A DNA stretch of 48,628 nt from Bacillota bacterium (GTDB taxonomy: Bacteria; Bacillota; UBA5301; Bu52), in assembly GCA_014896355.1 (NCBI GenBank), contig JADBKO010000014.1, positions 1 through 48,628 of the forward strand, read 5' to 3'. The notes beneath the pieces are model-generated. The model was not told the origin of the DNA, did not search any database, and saw only the letters and a list, made by a program, of their open reading frames with translations. Shown one piece after another: positions 1-7,073 of the stretch (its first letter is position 1; each line of letters starts with the position of its first letter). Both the position numbers and the translations under genes were made by a program.

Positions 1-75
1 CCCCGGGATCTGGAAAAAGGCTTGGCTGGAAGGGGTGGAGGAGGCCAAGGCCGCCTCGAAGCCCCAGCCACCCCA

Positions 76-650
76 TCAGCCGGACTGACCGAACAGGTCC
101 GCGACTGCCCGCAAAAAGCCGACCCGCAGCAGCTCCGCTTCATGCTCGTCCAGGAACCGGGCCCGCGCCGCCAAGTCCGTGAACTCGTCGTCATCCAAGG
201 CATCCAGCTCCTGGCGGGACAGGCCGAAACGGTACTGGATGAGCGCCTCCGCCTGCAACAGGCCGTTTTGCCGATAATCCTCCAGCCGGTCTATAATCGG
301 CTGCGCAAAAAATCCTGGTTCGAGCCCACCAGATGCTGCAGCTCAGCTCCCAGCGAGATCACCAGCCCCGGCCGCTCCTCGAACAGGCGTGCCAGCTCGT
401 CTTTATCCGGCCACACCACGGTGTCCAGAATCAGGGTGGTGAGGGCCTTGAACGTGTCCCGGGTAGCTTCCTTGGTAAACCTGGACAAATGGACGCGATG
501 GGGCCGGCGCGCATAAATGCGCAGCTCGCTGAGCCGGCCATCCGCGTCTTCGAGTTCGGTCTGGAGCCGGTACAGTTCGCCGTATTTGGCTTTCAGTTCG
601 CTTTCCAGCTTGTCCGCCTCCGTTGCCGGGTGAGCCTTGACATCACTCAT
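76..650 (-). CDS. tail assembly chaperone, -1 frameshift fusion (GT-like)
   Basis: If ribosomes slip back one base on the heptamer at 306-312, the first 115 residues of the short chaperone are joined to 76 residues read in the -1 frame, ending at 76 (191 residues in all). The -1 frame is open across the junction and encodes a normal-looking acidic helical tail (DRLEDYRQNG, then LSRQELDALDDDEF and HEAELLRVGFLRAV). The tail has no well-placed start of its own; its first candidate is a TTG at 258 without a clear ribosome site. In lambda and Mu-like phages the long form bridges tape measure and tail tube protein. The amount of frameshifting cannot be read from sequence. Confidence 0.72.
291..650 (-). 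CDS. tail assembly chaperone, short form (G-like)
   Basis: A 119-residue protein directly after the tail tube gene, which is where Mu-type and other long-tailed phages encode the chaperone that coats the tape measure protein during tail assembly. The central RRPHRVHLSRF segment followed by a FKALTTLIL helix and a PDKDELARLFEE segment is typical of these chaperones. It starts with ATG; the zero-frame product ends 12 nucleotides after a T TTT TTG slippery heptamer, so a longer product from a -1 shift is expected. The downstream gene should be the tape measure, outside the window. Assignment rests on position, size and the frameshift site. Confidence 0.8.
   Translation of the reverse strand: MSDVKAHPATEADKLESELKAKYGELYRLQTELEDADGRLSELRIYARRPHRVHLSRFTKEATRDTFKALTTLILDTVVWPDKDELARLFEERPGLVISLGAELQHLVGSNQDFLRSRL
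306..312 (-). other. -1 programmed frameshift slippery heptamer T TTT TTG
   Basis: On the minus strand the zero-frame codons GAT TTT TTG contain the canonical X XXY YYZ heptamer T TTT TTG. Two bases after it lies a 6-bp hairpin, CAGCCG with loop ATTATAGAC and CGGCTG, which could act as a stimulatory structure although the spacer is shorter than usual. The site sits at the end of a tail chaperone gene, the classic location for this type of recoding. Confidence 0.75.
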
Positions 651-680
651 GGCGATCCTCCCAATCTATCATCGTCCCCG

Positions 681-1127
681 CTACTTCTTTTCCGGGTTCG
701 CATCGAGGTCATTCCATTTGATGCCATCCAGGATCAAGAAGCTCAAATCCACCTTAACTTCCTTGTCCCCCTGTTTGCTGGACGAGCTGGTCTCTGTGAA
801 ACTGCAGCTCTTAAGAGTATCCATGGTGGTCTGGTCGCCATCCTTAGCATAGGCCACCGTGATGGTGAAGGGCTTGAGTCCGTACAGAGATCCACCATTC
901 TGCTTCGCATGGGCGATCAACTTTTCGAACTCCTCGCGGCGCAACGACAGCTTGCCCTCCGCGGAGTAGTTTCCGAGGCCGTATCCCTGCGCATTGGAGC
1001 CCTTGCCATACAGCGCTTCCTTTTCGATCTTGTCGCCATATTCGATACTGTCCACATCGATCAGGGTGCCGTGGGGCAGCTTGATCGTGATGTCCTCCCA
1101 GCTGTACTTCTTGCCGTTAATGGGCAT
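681..1127 (-). CDS. phage tail tube protein (Mu gpM-like)
   Basis: A 148-residue protein that begins MPINGKKYSWED and carries the TLIDVDSIEYGDK segment seen in tail tube proteins of contractile phages; it should form the inner tube inside the sheath. A strong AAGGAGGTG ribosome site lies six bases before the ATG. Its start overlaps the end of the sheath gene by 11 bases, the sheath-then-tube order of Mu, and the tail chaperone follows. The C-terminal half (VKVDLSFLILDGIKWNDL) is typical of the beta-rich tube fold. Assignment is by order, size and composition; no residue-level catalytic test applies. Confidence 0.82.
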   Translation of the reverse strand: MPINGKKYSWEDITIKLPHGTLIDVDSIEYGDKIEKEALYGKGSNAQGYGLGNYSAEGKLSLRREEFEKLIAHAKQNGGSLYGLKPFTITVAYAKDGDQTTMDTLKSCSFTETSSSSKQGDKEVKVDLSFLILDGIKWNDLDANPEKK

Positions 1128-2571
1128 TACCTACACCTCCTTCTGCGCTAGGATTGGCGGTAGGAGCTGCAGCAGGGGTCGCAGCGGGCAACTCGAAGCC
1201 GATCTCGACTTCAATGGCACGCATGATCCCGATGGGGACGATGCGGACCTTGGTCCGTAGCTTGGCCCCGGCAATGATCTGCTGGTCTCGGGGGATCACC
1301 ACGCGGCCGGCCGCGATTTCCCCAGCCCCGACCATGGCGTCCAGCGGTTCACTCAACCGCTTTTCCATGTCACTCAGACCCGCTTCGGTCCCCTCGTCCT
1401 GGACGAATCCCAGGGCGGCCAGGCGGACTTCCCGGCACGCTTTATCCATGGTGCGGCGCAGTTCCACATAACGGAAATCGGAGGTCGAGTCGGCCATCAT
1501 GCGCCCATTCGTGACAAAAAAACCCGGGAGGCCTTGATATTGCCGGAAAGTCACATAACGCGCCTCATCCAACATGGTGATGTGGCCCTCGTTGATGCCC
1601 GCAGGGTTGAGTGCCACAACGCCTGGGATCGGCCCGTCCTTTACGCGGCCGGGAGACCGAGACACTTTGATGGCCGCTATCCGGCCACTGTAGAGCCCAG
1701 CCACGTTGCGGTCCACGACCCGGCCGGTATTGGCGTCGGAGATCTCCGCACGGCCCGCCACCACACTGACCCGGGTGCTAGCGAATGTTTGGGCGGCGGT
1801 CTGCAGGGCCGTGACCCACTGATCCACCGACTCGCCCGCGTTGGGCCCTCTGGCTTCCATCAGGAAATGGATATAGCGGAAACTGGTCTCTGCGTCCTTT
1901 GCGCGGGTATCCATCGCGGCCCACATGGCCGCGTCCGATTCGCCCACCACATGGATGAACTCGAACGGCGTGTTGGAGGCCATGATGGCGTCAATAGCCC
2001 CGTTCACACTGGCCACGCTGGCTTTAGGTGCGGTTGCCTTGAAGGCATACCGGTCCCCAGCCAAAAAGCTGTTCCCGGGATTCGTGTTATCCGCCGTGAA
2101 GGACAGCGTAAGGCCCGTGCCATCGATGGGGTAGCTTCCTCCAGCTGGCACCGTGATCTCTTTGGAATAGGTGTCTCCGCCATCGAGAGAATACCGGAAC
2201 GTCGCGACATTCAGCGATCCGCTGCTTAGGACCTCAATGATCACATCATAGGCGTCCAAGGGAGCCCCGGCCGCGGTCACGTTCCCTGTCCCAGCCTTGG
2301 TGGCCGTGACCGGACCCACCGCACCCGCGATGTCTCCCACGGCGCGCACGGCATAGATGAGACTGGCCCCGGTGCCGATGGCGTCAAAGAGCGCGTCTAC
2401 CAGCGGGCCCGTGCCGAGCTTGGCGACGATTTGATCCCGATCGCTGATGGGGATGATCTGATTGACCTCACCCCTCGAGCAGACCCCGACCTTAAAATGA
2501 AGCCCGGACGCGTCGGGGGCCAGGAGCCCTAGCCCTCCGTCTGCGACTACGATTCTGGCATCCGGTAGCAT
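1117..2571 (-). CDS. contractile tail sheath protein (Mu gpL-like, DUF2586 type)
   Basis: A 484-residue protein placed immediately before the tube gene, as Mu gpL is before gpM. The C-terminal half has the sheath signature region: TMLDEARYVTFRQYQGLPGF, FVTNGRMMADSTSDF, then ELRRTMDKACREVR and a final beta segment (KVRIVPIGIMRAIEVEIGFE). It would polymerise around the tail tube and contract on infection. An inserted domain of about 100 residues near the N-terminus (RYSLDGGDTYSKEI) resembles a surface-exposed beta domain. The start ATG is preceded by GAGGGGTG five bases away. The tail ends in an Ala/Pro-rich stretch that overlaps the tube gene. Confidence 0.87.
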   Translation of the reverse strand: MLPDARIVVADGGLGLLAPDASGLHFKVGVCSRGEVNQIIPISDRDQIVAKLGTGPLVDALFDAIGTGASLIYAVRAVGDIAGAVGPVTATKAGTGNVTAAGAPLDAYDVIIEVLSSGSLNVATFRYSLDGGDTYSKEITVPAGGSYPIDGTGLTLSFTADNTNPGNSFLAGDRYAFKATAPKASVASVNGAIDAIMASNTPFEFIHVVGESDAAMWAAMDTRAKDAETSFRYIHFLMEARGPNAGESVDQWVTALQTAAQTFASTRVSVVAGRAEISDANTGRVVDRNVAGLYSGRIAAIKVSRSPGRVKDGPIPGVVALNPAGINEGHITMLDEARYVTFRQYQGLPGFFVTNGRMMADSTSDFRYVELRRTMDKACREVRLAALGFVQDEGTEAGLSDMEKRLSEPLDAMVGAGEIAAGRVVIPRDQQIIAGAKLRTKVRIVPIGIMRAIEVEIGFELPAATPAAAPTANPSAEGGVGNAH

Positions 2572-2585
2572 ACTTTCACCCCTCT

Positions 2586-2625
2586 ACAGACTCTTTAGCC
2601 TCAGACTCTTTAACCTCGCTTTAAC
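2586..2625. repeat. tandem repeat with CTTTARCCT core between sheath and upstream gene
   Basis: The unit CAGACTCTTTARCCT occurs twice in tandem (14 of 15 bases identical), followed by CGCTTTAACGG, in the short gap upstream of the sheath gene. The gap is otherwise non-coding. It could be a regulatory site or replication-slippage product; nothing in the sequence decides between these. Confidence 0.5.
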
Positions 2626-2833
2626 GGTGCATCGGACCCTTCAGCCAAGCCTCGATCTGTGCTCGAAAATCCGACTCGGGAAGCCGCTTCCCGGCTCCCC
2701 ATCCATACGCGCGTTTGGCCCCTTCCAAAGCCCAGGTTTTCACACCCAATTTCTCCGCCAGTTCCTCAATGGTTGGGTTCGGCGCACCAGCTTGCGGCTC
2801 GGTCCCAGCAACCTTCTTGTCCACCATCTTCAT
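2621..2833 (-). CDS. small phage protein of the gp38 position
   Basis: A 70-residue protein between the gp37-like gene and the sheath, the place of Mu gp38. The conserved-looking part is IEELAEKLGVKTWALEGAKRA followed by YGWGAGKRLPESDFRAQIEAWLKGP: a helical pair with a GW turn, a pattern I associate with small tail-region proteins of contractile-tailed phages. Function is unknown. The start is uncertain: ATG at 2833 is chosen, with GTG at 2842 and ATG at 2827 also possible, because the ribosome site (GAGG) is weak. It begins six bases after the upstream stop, so translational coupling is likely. Confidence 0.62.
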   Translation of the reverse strand: MKMVDKKVAGTEPQAGAPNPTIEELAEKLGVKTWALEGAKRAYGWGAGKRLPESDFRAQIEAWLKGPMHR

Positions 2834-2838
2834 TCGCC

Positions 2839-3336
2839 TCACATAGATGAAATCTCGCCCTCGAAGCTCAACACCCCGACCAAGGGCACGTCGCGTTCCG
2901 CATACACTCCCCCATGGAAGATTACAGGAATCTCCACGGCGGCCTTACCCTTGAGGAGGCTGCCGTCGCGGATCCACTTCTCCTCATGGCACTCCAGGGT
3001 AATGACATTGCCGGCAGGGTCCAGAATGCTGGCCTGCATCCCGGCGAGAAAGGCATCGCTCAGGGTCCCCAGAGACTCCACATCCTTGTGGACCAAGGTC
3101 ACGACGACGGTCAAGTCGCGGCGGAATATCCGGTCCCTGTAAGTCCGGAGGCAACGCACCGGGTCATCCTGCTGGGCGATCTTCACATTTTCGCGGGTCA
3201 GTGCTCCTTCATCCGGCAGGATCACCGCATAAGGGAGTGGATTCTGCTGTTCGATCTCCCGCTCATCCAGGTACACCCGTTTGCACCCGGCAGCCACGAG
3301 CGTCTGTTTGAGGAATCCGAAGACCGTCTTAATCAT
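2839..3336 (-). CDS. tail completion protein, Mu gp37-like
   Basis: A 165-residue protein in the position of Mu gp37, between the gp31/gpG-like morphogenesis gene and the tail sheath block. It starts MIKTVFGFLKQTL with an ATGA overlap to the upstream gene and a GGAGG site seven bases before the ATG. The middle contains RTYRDRIFRRDLTVVVTLVHK, a strongly beta-sheet region, and the end has VEIPVIFHGGVYAERDVPLVG, consistent with the tail terminator / completion fold in which a ring caps the tube. This is inferred from position and pattern; no diagnostic motif was recognised. Confidence 0.68.
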   Translation of the reverse strand: MIKTVFGFLKQTLVAAGCKRVYLDEREIEQQNPLPYAVILPDEGALTRENVKIAQQDDPVRCLRTYRDRIFRRDLTVVVTLVHKDVESLGTLSDAFLAGMQASILDPAGNVITLECHEEKWIRDGSLLKGKAAVEIPVIFHGGVYAERDVPLVGVLSFEGEISSM

Positions 3337-3809
3337 CGTGTGGCCTCCGCAATGCGCTTTTGGATGATCTCCTGAATGGCGGTCTTGTCGTCATCGTTGA
3401 TCCCCATGAACGGCCTGGCCGGAATCTCGACGGCTCGCTTCATCGCCCAGCGCCTCCCGATGCGGAAACGCAGATACTTGCTGCGTTTGGCTTGAATCTT
3501 GGCTCCCGTCTGATGCACGCCGGCATAGACCACGTTCGTGCCCACGGCCACTTCGCTAGCGGTGGCGTGGTAAGAGAGGGAGGCCATCAGCCGTTTGGTC
3601 TTTACCAGGGTCTGCCCGTGCTCCGCTTTGGCTCGCATGGATTCCGGCCACTTCTTCCCGTCCGGCCCAACGCCTTGGCGGAAGCGTGCCTCGGTCGCAG
3701 TCACGATCTGCTCGCCGATCTCCTTATGGAGTCCTACGAAGTCGAACCCCACCAGGCGTTGCAGACAGCCCTCAAACCTCGACCAGTCACCAATGATCTG
3801 GACCGCCAT
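3333..3809 (-). CDS. phage virion morphogenesis protein (Mu gpG/gp31, Phage_tail_S type)
   Basis: A 158-residue protein with the hallmark order of this family: RFRQGVGPDGKKWPES near residue 45, TLVKTKRLMASLSYHA, then VGTNVVYAGVHQTGAKI and a final PARPFMGINDDDK. Members act in late capsid or tail joining; the Mu homologue is gpG. In Mu the gene follows F, whereas here it sits after the gp36-like gene, a rearrangement common among Mu relatives. Its start codon shares TGATG with the stop of the upstream gene, and its own stop overlaps the next start, so the three genes are translationally coupled. Confidence 0.87.
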   Translation of the reverse strand: MAVQIIGDWSRFEGCLQRLVGFDFVGLHKEIGEQIVTATEARFRQGVGPDGKKWPESMRAKAEHGQTLVKTKRLMASLSYHATASEVAVGTNVVYAGVHQTGAKIQAKRSKYLRFRIGRRWAMKRAVEIPARPFMGINDDDKTAIQEIIQKRIAEATR

Positions 3810-4234
3810 CAGAATCCCTCCAGCTGACTGCGGATGAACTTGCGCTCTGGGTTGTCGATCCGCACCGTCTGTTGCGGGGGAGGAGAAGGCTGGCCGATGG
3901 TGACCAGCCCCTTGGCCAGGTTTTCCAGGAACGCCACCGCCCGCTGATACCGGGCGGCCACGATCTCATCGTTGCTGTCCTTTTCGATCCCCCGCCGCGC
4001 AAAGAGGTTGTAGAGGGCAATGTCAATGGCCAACTTGCGGATCATGGTTGGCACCGGATTAAAGGGCACCGGCAGCCGGGCCTGCGCATAGGCGTCGATT
4101 TCGGCCCCGGCATTCTGGATGGCTTCGTCCACCCGAGCCTGGTTGATCGCGCCGGTCTCCTCGTCATCCGTCAGACGCACGAGCGTCTCTGCCGGCGCCT
4201 GTCCTAACAGATCTTCCAGCGTGCAATAGGCCAT
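3809..4234 (-). CDS. DUF1320 head-tail connector protein (Mu gp36-like)
   Basis: A 141-residue mostly helical protein. It has the family pattern: MAYCTLEDLLG at the start, INQARVDEAIQNAGAEIDAYA, the proline-rich turn LPVPFNPVPTMIRKLAIDIA, LYNLFARRG and RYQRAVAFLENLAKG. Mu gp36 occupies the same place downstream of the capsid gene and is thought to form part of the neck. AGGAGG lies seven bases upstream of the ATG. The gene ends in a TGATG overlap with the gpG-like gene. Confidence 0.9.
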   Translation of the reverse strand: MAYCTLEDLLGQAPAETLVRLTDDEETGAINQARVDEAIQNAGAEIDAYAQARLPVPFNPVPTMIRKLAIDIALYNLFARRGIEKDSNDEIVAARYQRAVAFLENLAKGLVTIGQPSPPPQQTVRIDNPERKFIRSQLEGF

Positions 4235-4252
4235 CGGCGCCCCTCCTCTCGC

Positions 4253-4444
4253 TCACTCCCCGGCTTTGGAGCGACCCTTGCCCTTCTCCGGTTCATCAAC
4301 TTCGTCCACGACGAGCATGGGCTCTGATTTCAGCCTGGCCAGCTCTTCTGGCGAAAAGCGGTCATTAGGGTACAACACGGGTCTGGAGGGATGCTCGATC
4401 CCGCACCGCCGGAACCCGTCGCGCTTGGATACGATCCGGATCAT
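4253..4444 (-). CDS. small Mu gp35-like protein
   Basis: A 63-residue protein between the major capsid and gp36-like genes, the position of Mu gp35. It opens MIRIVSKRDGFRRCGIEHP and continues PNDRFSPEELARLKSEPMLVVDEV, matching the short N-terminal domain seen in FluMu HI1506-type proteins, and ends in a basic/acidic tail (EPEKGKGRSKAGE). The ATG at 4444 is preferred over the GTG at 4453 because the AAAGGGTGAG site lies just upstream. Role unknown; presumably a minor head component. Confidence 0.72.
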   Translation of the reverse strand: MIRIVSKRDGFRRCGIEHPSRPVLYPNDRFSPEELARLKSEPMLVVDEVDEPEKGKGRSKAGE

Positions 4445-4474
4445 GCAGCTCACCCTTTCTCGGAATCACATGGC

Positions 4475-5368
4475 TTAGGCGACCGTGCCGGTGCTGCCGA
4501 AGGCCAGTTGCCAGAGGCCATAGCCCGCATTGTCCCGGCTGTCCGTGCCATATATGAACTTCTTGCGCATGAAGACCGTATCGTCATCCGGGCGGTCTTT
4601 GGCCACGAACTGCGGATCACGCCGGCGCTGGAAAATGAGCGGCTTGATGGGCTTGCTGGTGTCCACCAGGTACCAAGCCGTTGGGCTGGAGGCCAAGTAT
4701 GGGCTGACCAAAAGCTGTGCGCTGTTGCGGTAGATGTTCGTGGCACCGTTTGCCAGGCGGTCCGCCTGAAGGATCTCGAGGCCGGCCTTCTCCAGCTGGG
4801 GCGGGACGATCAGCAGGTCCGGCATGATTTGCATCGGATTCCCACGCTCGTCCAGCAGACTCATCATCTGGGCCCGCGCATCAGCGTAGGACTGGGCGGT
4901 CAAGACTTTGTCGCCTCGATTGCTCTGGACTGGCCCGTCGCCGTCCTTATGGTCCGTGTCGAAGAAATATTGGCCGTCATAGCACGGGTTGGTGAATCCC
5001 GCGGCCAGCAGCCCGAAGACCAGCTCGTCGGGGTGGGTCGCGGCGGCCTGCCCCATGGCCTGGATGAGGGAAGAGTACAGGCCCAGCGTGTCGTCCTCAA
5101 TATCGTTCCGGTCCACTTCGATCGTGGCTTCCCAGTCCCGGTTTTTGATGGTGAACCCGGCATTGGATAGGTTCTGGACTACGCGCTCGCCTACCCACTC
5201 GCGCATCCGCGGGAGCCGCCCCAGCCACCTGTATTCCTCTTGGCTGGTGGAAGAGGGGATCAGCGTCGCAATCTGCGGCCACTTCGGCTGGGTGGCGGCG
5301 AGGGCCTCGAGGAACAGGACTCTAAATCCGCGATATACCGCCTGAAGGTTTGTCTGATTGATGATCAT
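4475..5368 (-). CDS. major capsid protein (Mu gpT-like)
   Basis: A 297-residue protein of the Mu head subunit family. Diagnostic stretches are the N-terminal TNLQAVYRGFRVLFLEAL, the RLPRMREWVGERVV segment, FTIKNRDWEATIEVDRNDIEDD and the C-terminal FMRKKFIYGTDSRDNAGYGLW. It would assemble the icosahedral head over the scaffold encoded inside the gene two places upstream. The start ATG at 5368 has GGAGAG nine bases upstream; the TTG at 5377 is too close to that site. Length is close to that of Mu gpT (about 305 residues). Confidence 0.93.
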   Translation of the reverse strand: MIINQTNLQAVYRGFRVLFLEALAATQPKWPQIATLIPSSTSQEEYRWLGRLPRMREWVGERVVQNLSNAGFTIKNRDWEATIEVDRNDIEDDTLGLYSSLIQAMGQAAATHPDELVFGLLAAGFTNPCYDGQYFFDTDHKDGDGPVQSNRGDKVLTAQSYADARAQMMSLLDERGNPMQIMPDLLIVPPQLEKAGLEILQADRLANGATNIYRNSAQLLVSPYLASSPTAWYLVDTSKPIKPLIFQRRRDPQFVAKDRPDDDTVFMRKKFIYGTDSRDNAGYGLWQLAFGSTGTVA

Positions 5369-5407
5369 CTCGTTCAACTCTCCTTCTCAAGCCCTAATGG
5401 CTCAATG

Positions 5408-5827
5408 TCAGAAGCTGAAGGCGCCGCCGATCTGCACCCATACCCCGTCCGAGTCCACAGCTAGGACGATCCCGGCAGGCGAGCGAGTACCGGCGCCGTC
5501 CGTAGCCGCCACCGTTTCATCGTCTACGATGTAGCAGTTGCCCAATACATGCTGCCGACCCATGGCGTCCGCAGCCGCATTCTTATACTTGAACACGCCG
5601 CGCCGCACTTTGATCGAGACGGCGCCGTCCGCACCGCCGGTATTATCCACCGCCTGCTCGGCGCGGCCGGCGGCTCTCAGGCCCACCGCCGTGCTACCGG
5701 GAACGGCGTAGCCGTTGGCATTCAGGGTCACCAAAGCGCCGGCGTAGATCTTCGCGTTCGCCGCCACCGGCAGTACCAGGATTTCGCCGGTCCTCCGCAC
5801 GGTGTTTCGGTCATGCGTCAAAGCCAT
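5408..5827 (-). CDS. capsid decoration / structural protein of the head operon
   Basis: A 139-residue beta-rich, small-residue-rich protein just upstream of the capsid gene. Patterns such as EILVLPVAANAKIYAGALVTL and GLRAAGRAEQAVDNTGGADG followed by VSIKVRRGVFKY and GVWVQIGG resemble head decoration proteins found between scaffold and capsid in Mu-like phages of Gram-positive hosts. GGGAGG lies eight bases before the ATG at 5827, which is preferred over the further upstream start at 5866 that would overlap the I gene. Function is inferred from context. Confidence 0.72.
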   Translation of the reverse strand: MALTHDRNTVRRTGEILVLPVAANAKIYAGALVTLNANGYAVPGSTAVGLRAAGRAEQAVDNTGGADGAVSIKVRRGVFKYKNAAADAMGRQHVLGNCYIVDDETVAATDGAGTRSPAGIVLAVDSDGVWVQIGGAFSF

Positions 5828-5855
5828 ATCCTCTGCCTCCCAGTTCAGATCTTGC

Positions 5856-6383
5856 TCACTCCGCATACTTCTTCCAGCTGTCCGGAGAGATCCCGAGCAT
5901 CTTGTTCACGAGGAGTTGGGCCTCGTCCGGCTGCCGTGCGGGTTCCTCCGCTTCTTTCGGAGCCGGCTGGACCGGCACCACCACCGGCGCGCTGGCCAGG
6001 TAAGTGCGGAACCCCTCAGGGTCTTTCAGCGCATAGGTCTCCGCCCAGCTCTTCTGCGCCGGAGCCACCTTGCCGGACCGTAGGGCCTCCGCCACCAGCT
6101 CGTCCCGTTCCTTCTGGGCCAGCTTATCCTGCAGAGTCTTGAACTCTTCGGCCCGCACATAGCCTGATGGGTTCTTGAGGGCGAGAACCTTGGCCTTCGC
6201 CTCGCTCAGGCCGGCGGTCTCCGGCAAATCCATCAGGGCGAGCAGTTCCTTGTGCGCCACCATCTCGGCTGGAGCCGGTGCCTGCTTCGGTGCGTAAACC
6301 AGCTTGTCCACGGCCTCCAGCACCTCTGCCTCCGATTTGTCGGCCAGCCCCAATTTCGCAGCCAACTTCTGAAGAAAGTCCAT
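5856..6383 (-). CDS. putative scaffold protein from internal start (Mu gpZ-like)
   Basis: An ATG at residue 156 of the I gene (MDFLQKLAAKLGL) is preceded eight bases upstream by GGAGG, a stronger site than that of the I start itself. Initiation there would make a 175-residue helical scaffold identical to the C-terminal half of I. Mu uses exactly this nested arrangement (Z within I). The product is rich in Glu, Lys, Ala and Leu and ends LLVNKMLGISPDSWKKYAE. Expression from this site is inferred. Confidence 0.68.
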   Translation of the reverse strand: MDFLQKLAAKLGLADKSEAEVLEAVDKLVYAPKQAPAPAEMVAHKELLALMDLPETAGLSEAKAKVLALKNPSGYVRAEEFKTLQDKLAQKERDELVAEALRSGKVAPAQKSWAETYALKDPEGFRTYLASAPVVVPVQPAPKEAEEPARQPDEAQLLVNKMLGISPDSWKKYAE

Positions 6384-6848
6384 ATTTCCGTCCTCCTCCG
6401 CGGAATCTTTCGCCGCCACCGGCTGCATACCGTCGATGGCCGGCGTATTGGTCAACCCCACTGAATGTAGGGCCACGGCTCGCTGATCCGACTTGCGCAC
6501 CAGAATCACGGGGGAAAGGTAGCGGTATTCCCGGTTCGCGATATACTGGCGCGCGCGCTCGTTCCACTGGACCTGCGCCCATAGTCCATCCGGCCCCTTG
6601 TCGATCAGCCGGGTGATCCAGCCGGCTGCCGGCGCTTCGGCGCCGCTCAGGGTCTGATGCTCATAGTCCACAACGATGTCGTTCTGGCGGGCATTGAATG
6701 CCTGCAGGATCTCGGCCACCGCCTGGTCATCCACCAAGAACGTCCCGCGGGCGCTCTTCACCCAGCCACGCGGCAGGATCTGGATTTCCTGCGTCCCATC
6801 CGGCGCCAGGGCGGACAACGGCAGCAACATGATGGCTCTCTGGACCAT
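5856..6848 (-). CDS. prohead protease (Mu gpI-like) with internal scaffold
   Basis: A 330-residue protein: the N-terminal 150 residues match the Mu I protease domain (ILPRGWVKSARGTFLVDDQAV, DIVVDYEHQTLSG, EYRYLSPVILVRKS, HSVGLTNTPAIDG), and the C-terminal half is a helical, charged scaffold-like region. Mu gpI cleaves the scaffold during head maturation. The DYEHQT and HSVGLTN segments are the conserved blocks expected to contain active-site residues. It starts with ATG behind a weak GGGGGTGA. The unusually long 217-base gap upstream may carry a late promoter equivalent to Mu P-I. Confidence 0.88.
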   Translation of the reverse strand: MVQRAIMLLPLSALAPDGTQEIQILPRGWVKSARGTFLVDDQAVAEILQAFNARQNDIVVDYEHQTLSGAEAPAAGWITRLIDKGPDGLWAQVQWNERARQYIANREYRYLSPVILVRKSDQRAVALHSVGLTNTPAIDGMQPVAAKDSAEEDGNMDFLQKLAAKLGLADKSEAEVLEAVDKLVYAPKQAPAPAEMVAHKELLALMDLPETAGLSEAKAKVLALKNPSGYVRAEEFKTLQDKLAQKERDELVAEALRSGKVAPAQKSWAETYALKDPEGFRTYLASAPVVVPVQPAPKEAEEPARQPDEAQLLVNKMLGISPDSWKKYAE

Positions 6849-6874
6849 CCCGGCTCACCCCCTCATCGTGACCC

Positions 6875-7073
6875 CGTTTAAAAACCGTTTAACGTTCGTT
6901 TCCTGCGTTTAAAAACCAGTGGACATACATCTGAACCCTCCCGGAATTTGCCAGGCCCTGTAGGGCATCCTGGGGCCAAATTCGCGCCCTCCCCGATACG
7001 TGGGAACATTTGTTTCCGCTTCCCCGGCCCGTTTTGGCTCGTCTTTGCCTCCCTTTTAAACGGCCTTAAACGG
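6875..7073. repeat. clustered CGTTTAA motifs upstream of gpI gene
   Basis: Within the 217-base gap between the gp30-like and I genes there are two identical 12-mers CGTTTAAAAACC (6875-6886 and 6906-6917, start to start 31 bases), one CGTTTAACG (6886-6894) and two inverted TTAAACGG copies (7056-7063 and 7066-7073). The same heptamer TTAAACG recurs at the prophage left end with the same 31-base step. No ORF is apparent in the gap. This looks like a protein-binding cluster near a late promoter, but no clear -10/-35 was identified. Confidence 0.5.

Noticed and set aside
1-87. Minus-strand start ATG overlapping the end of the chaperone frame (TGATG)
   Set aside because: Only about 25 codons are visible, in no frame with a clear tape-measure pattern and without a good ribosome site, so no gene is called.
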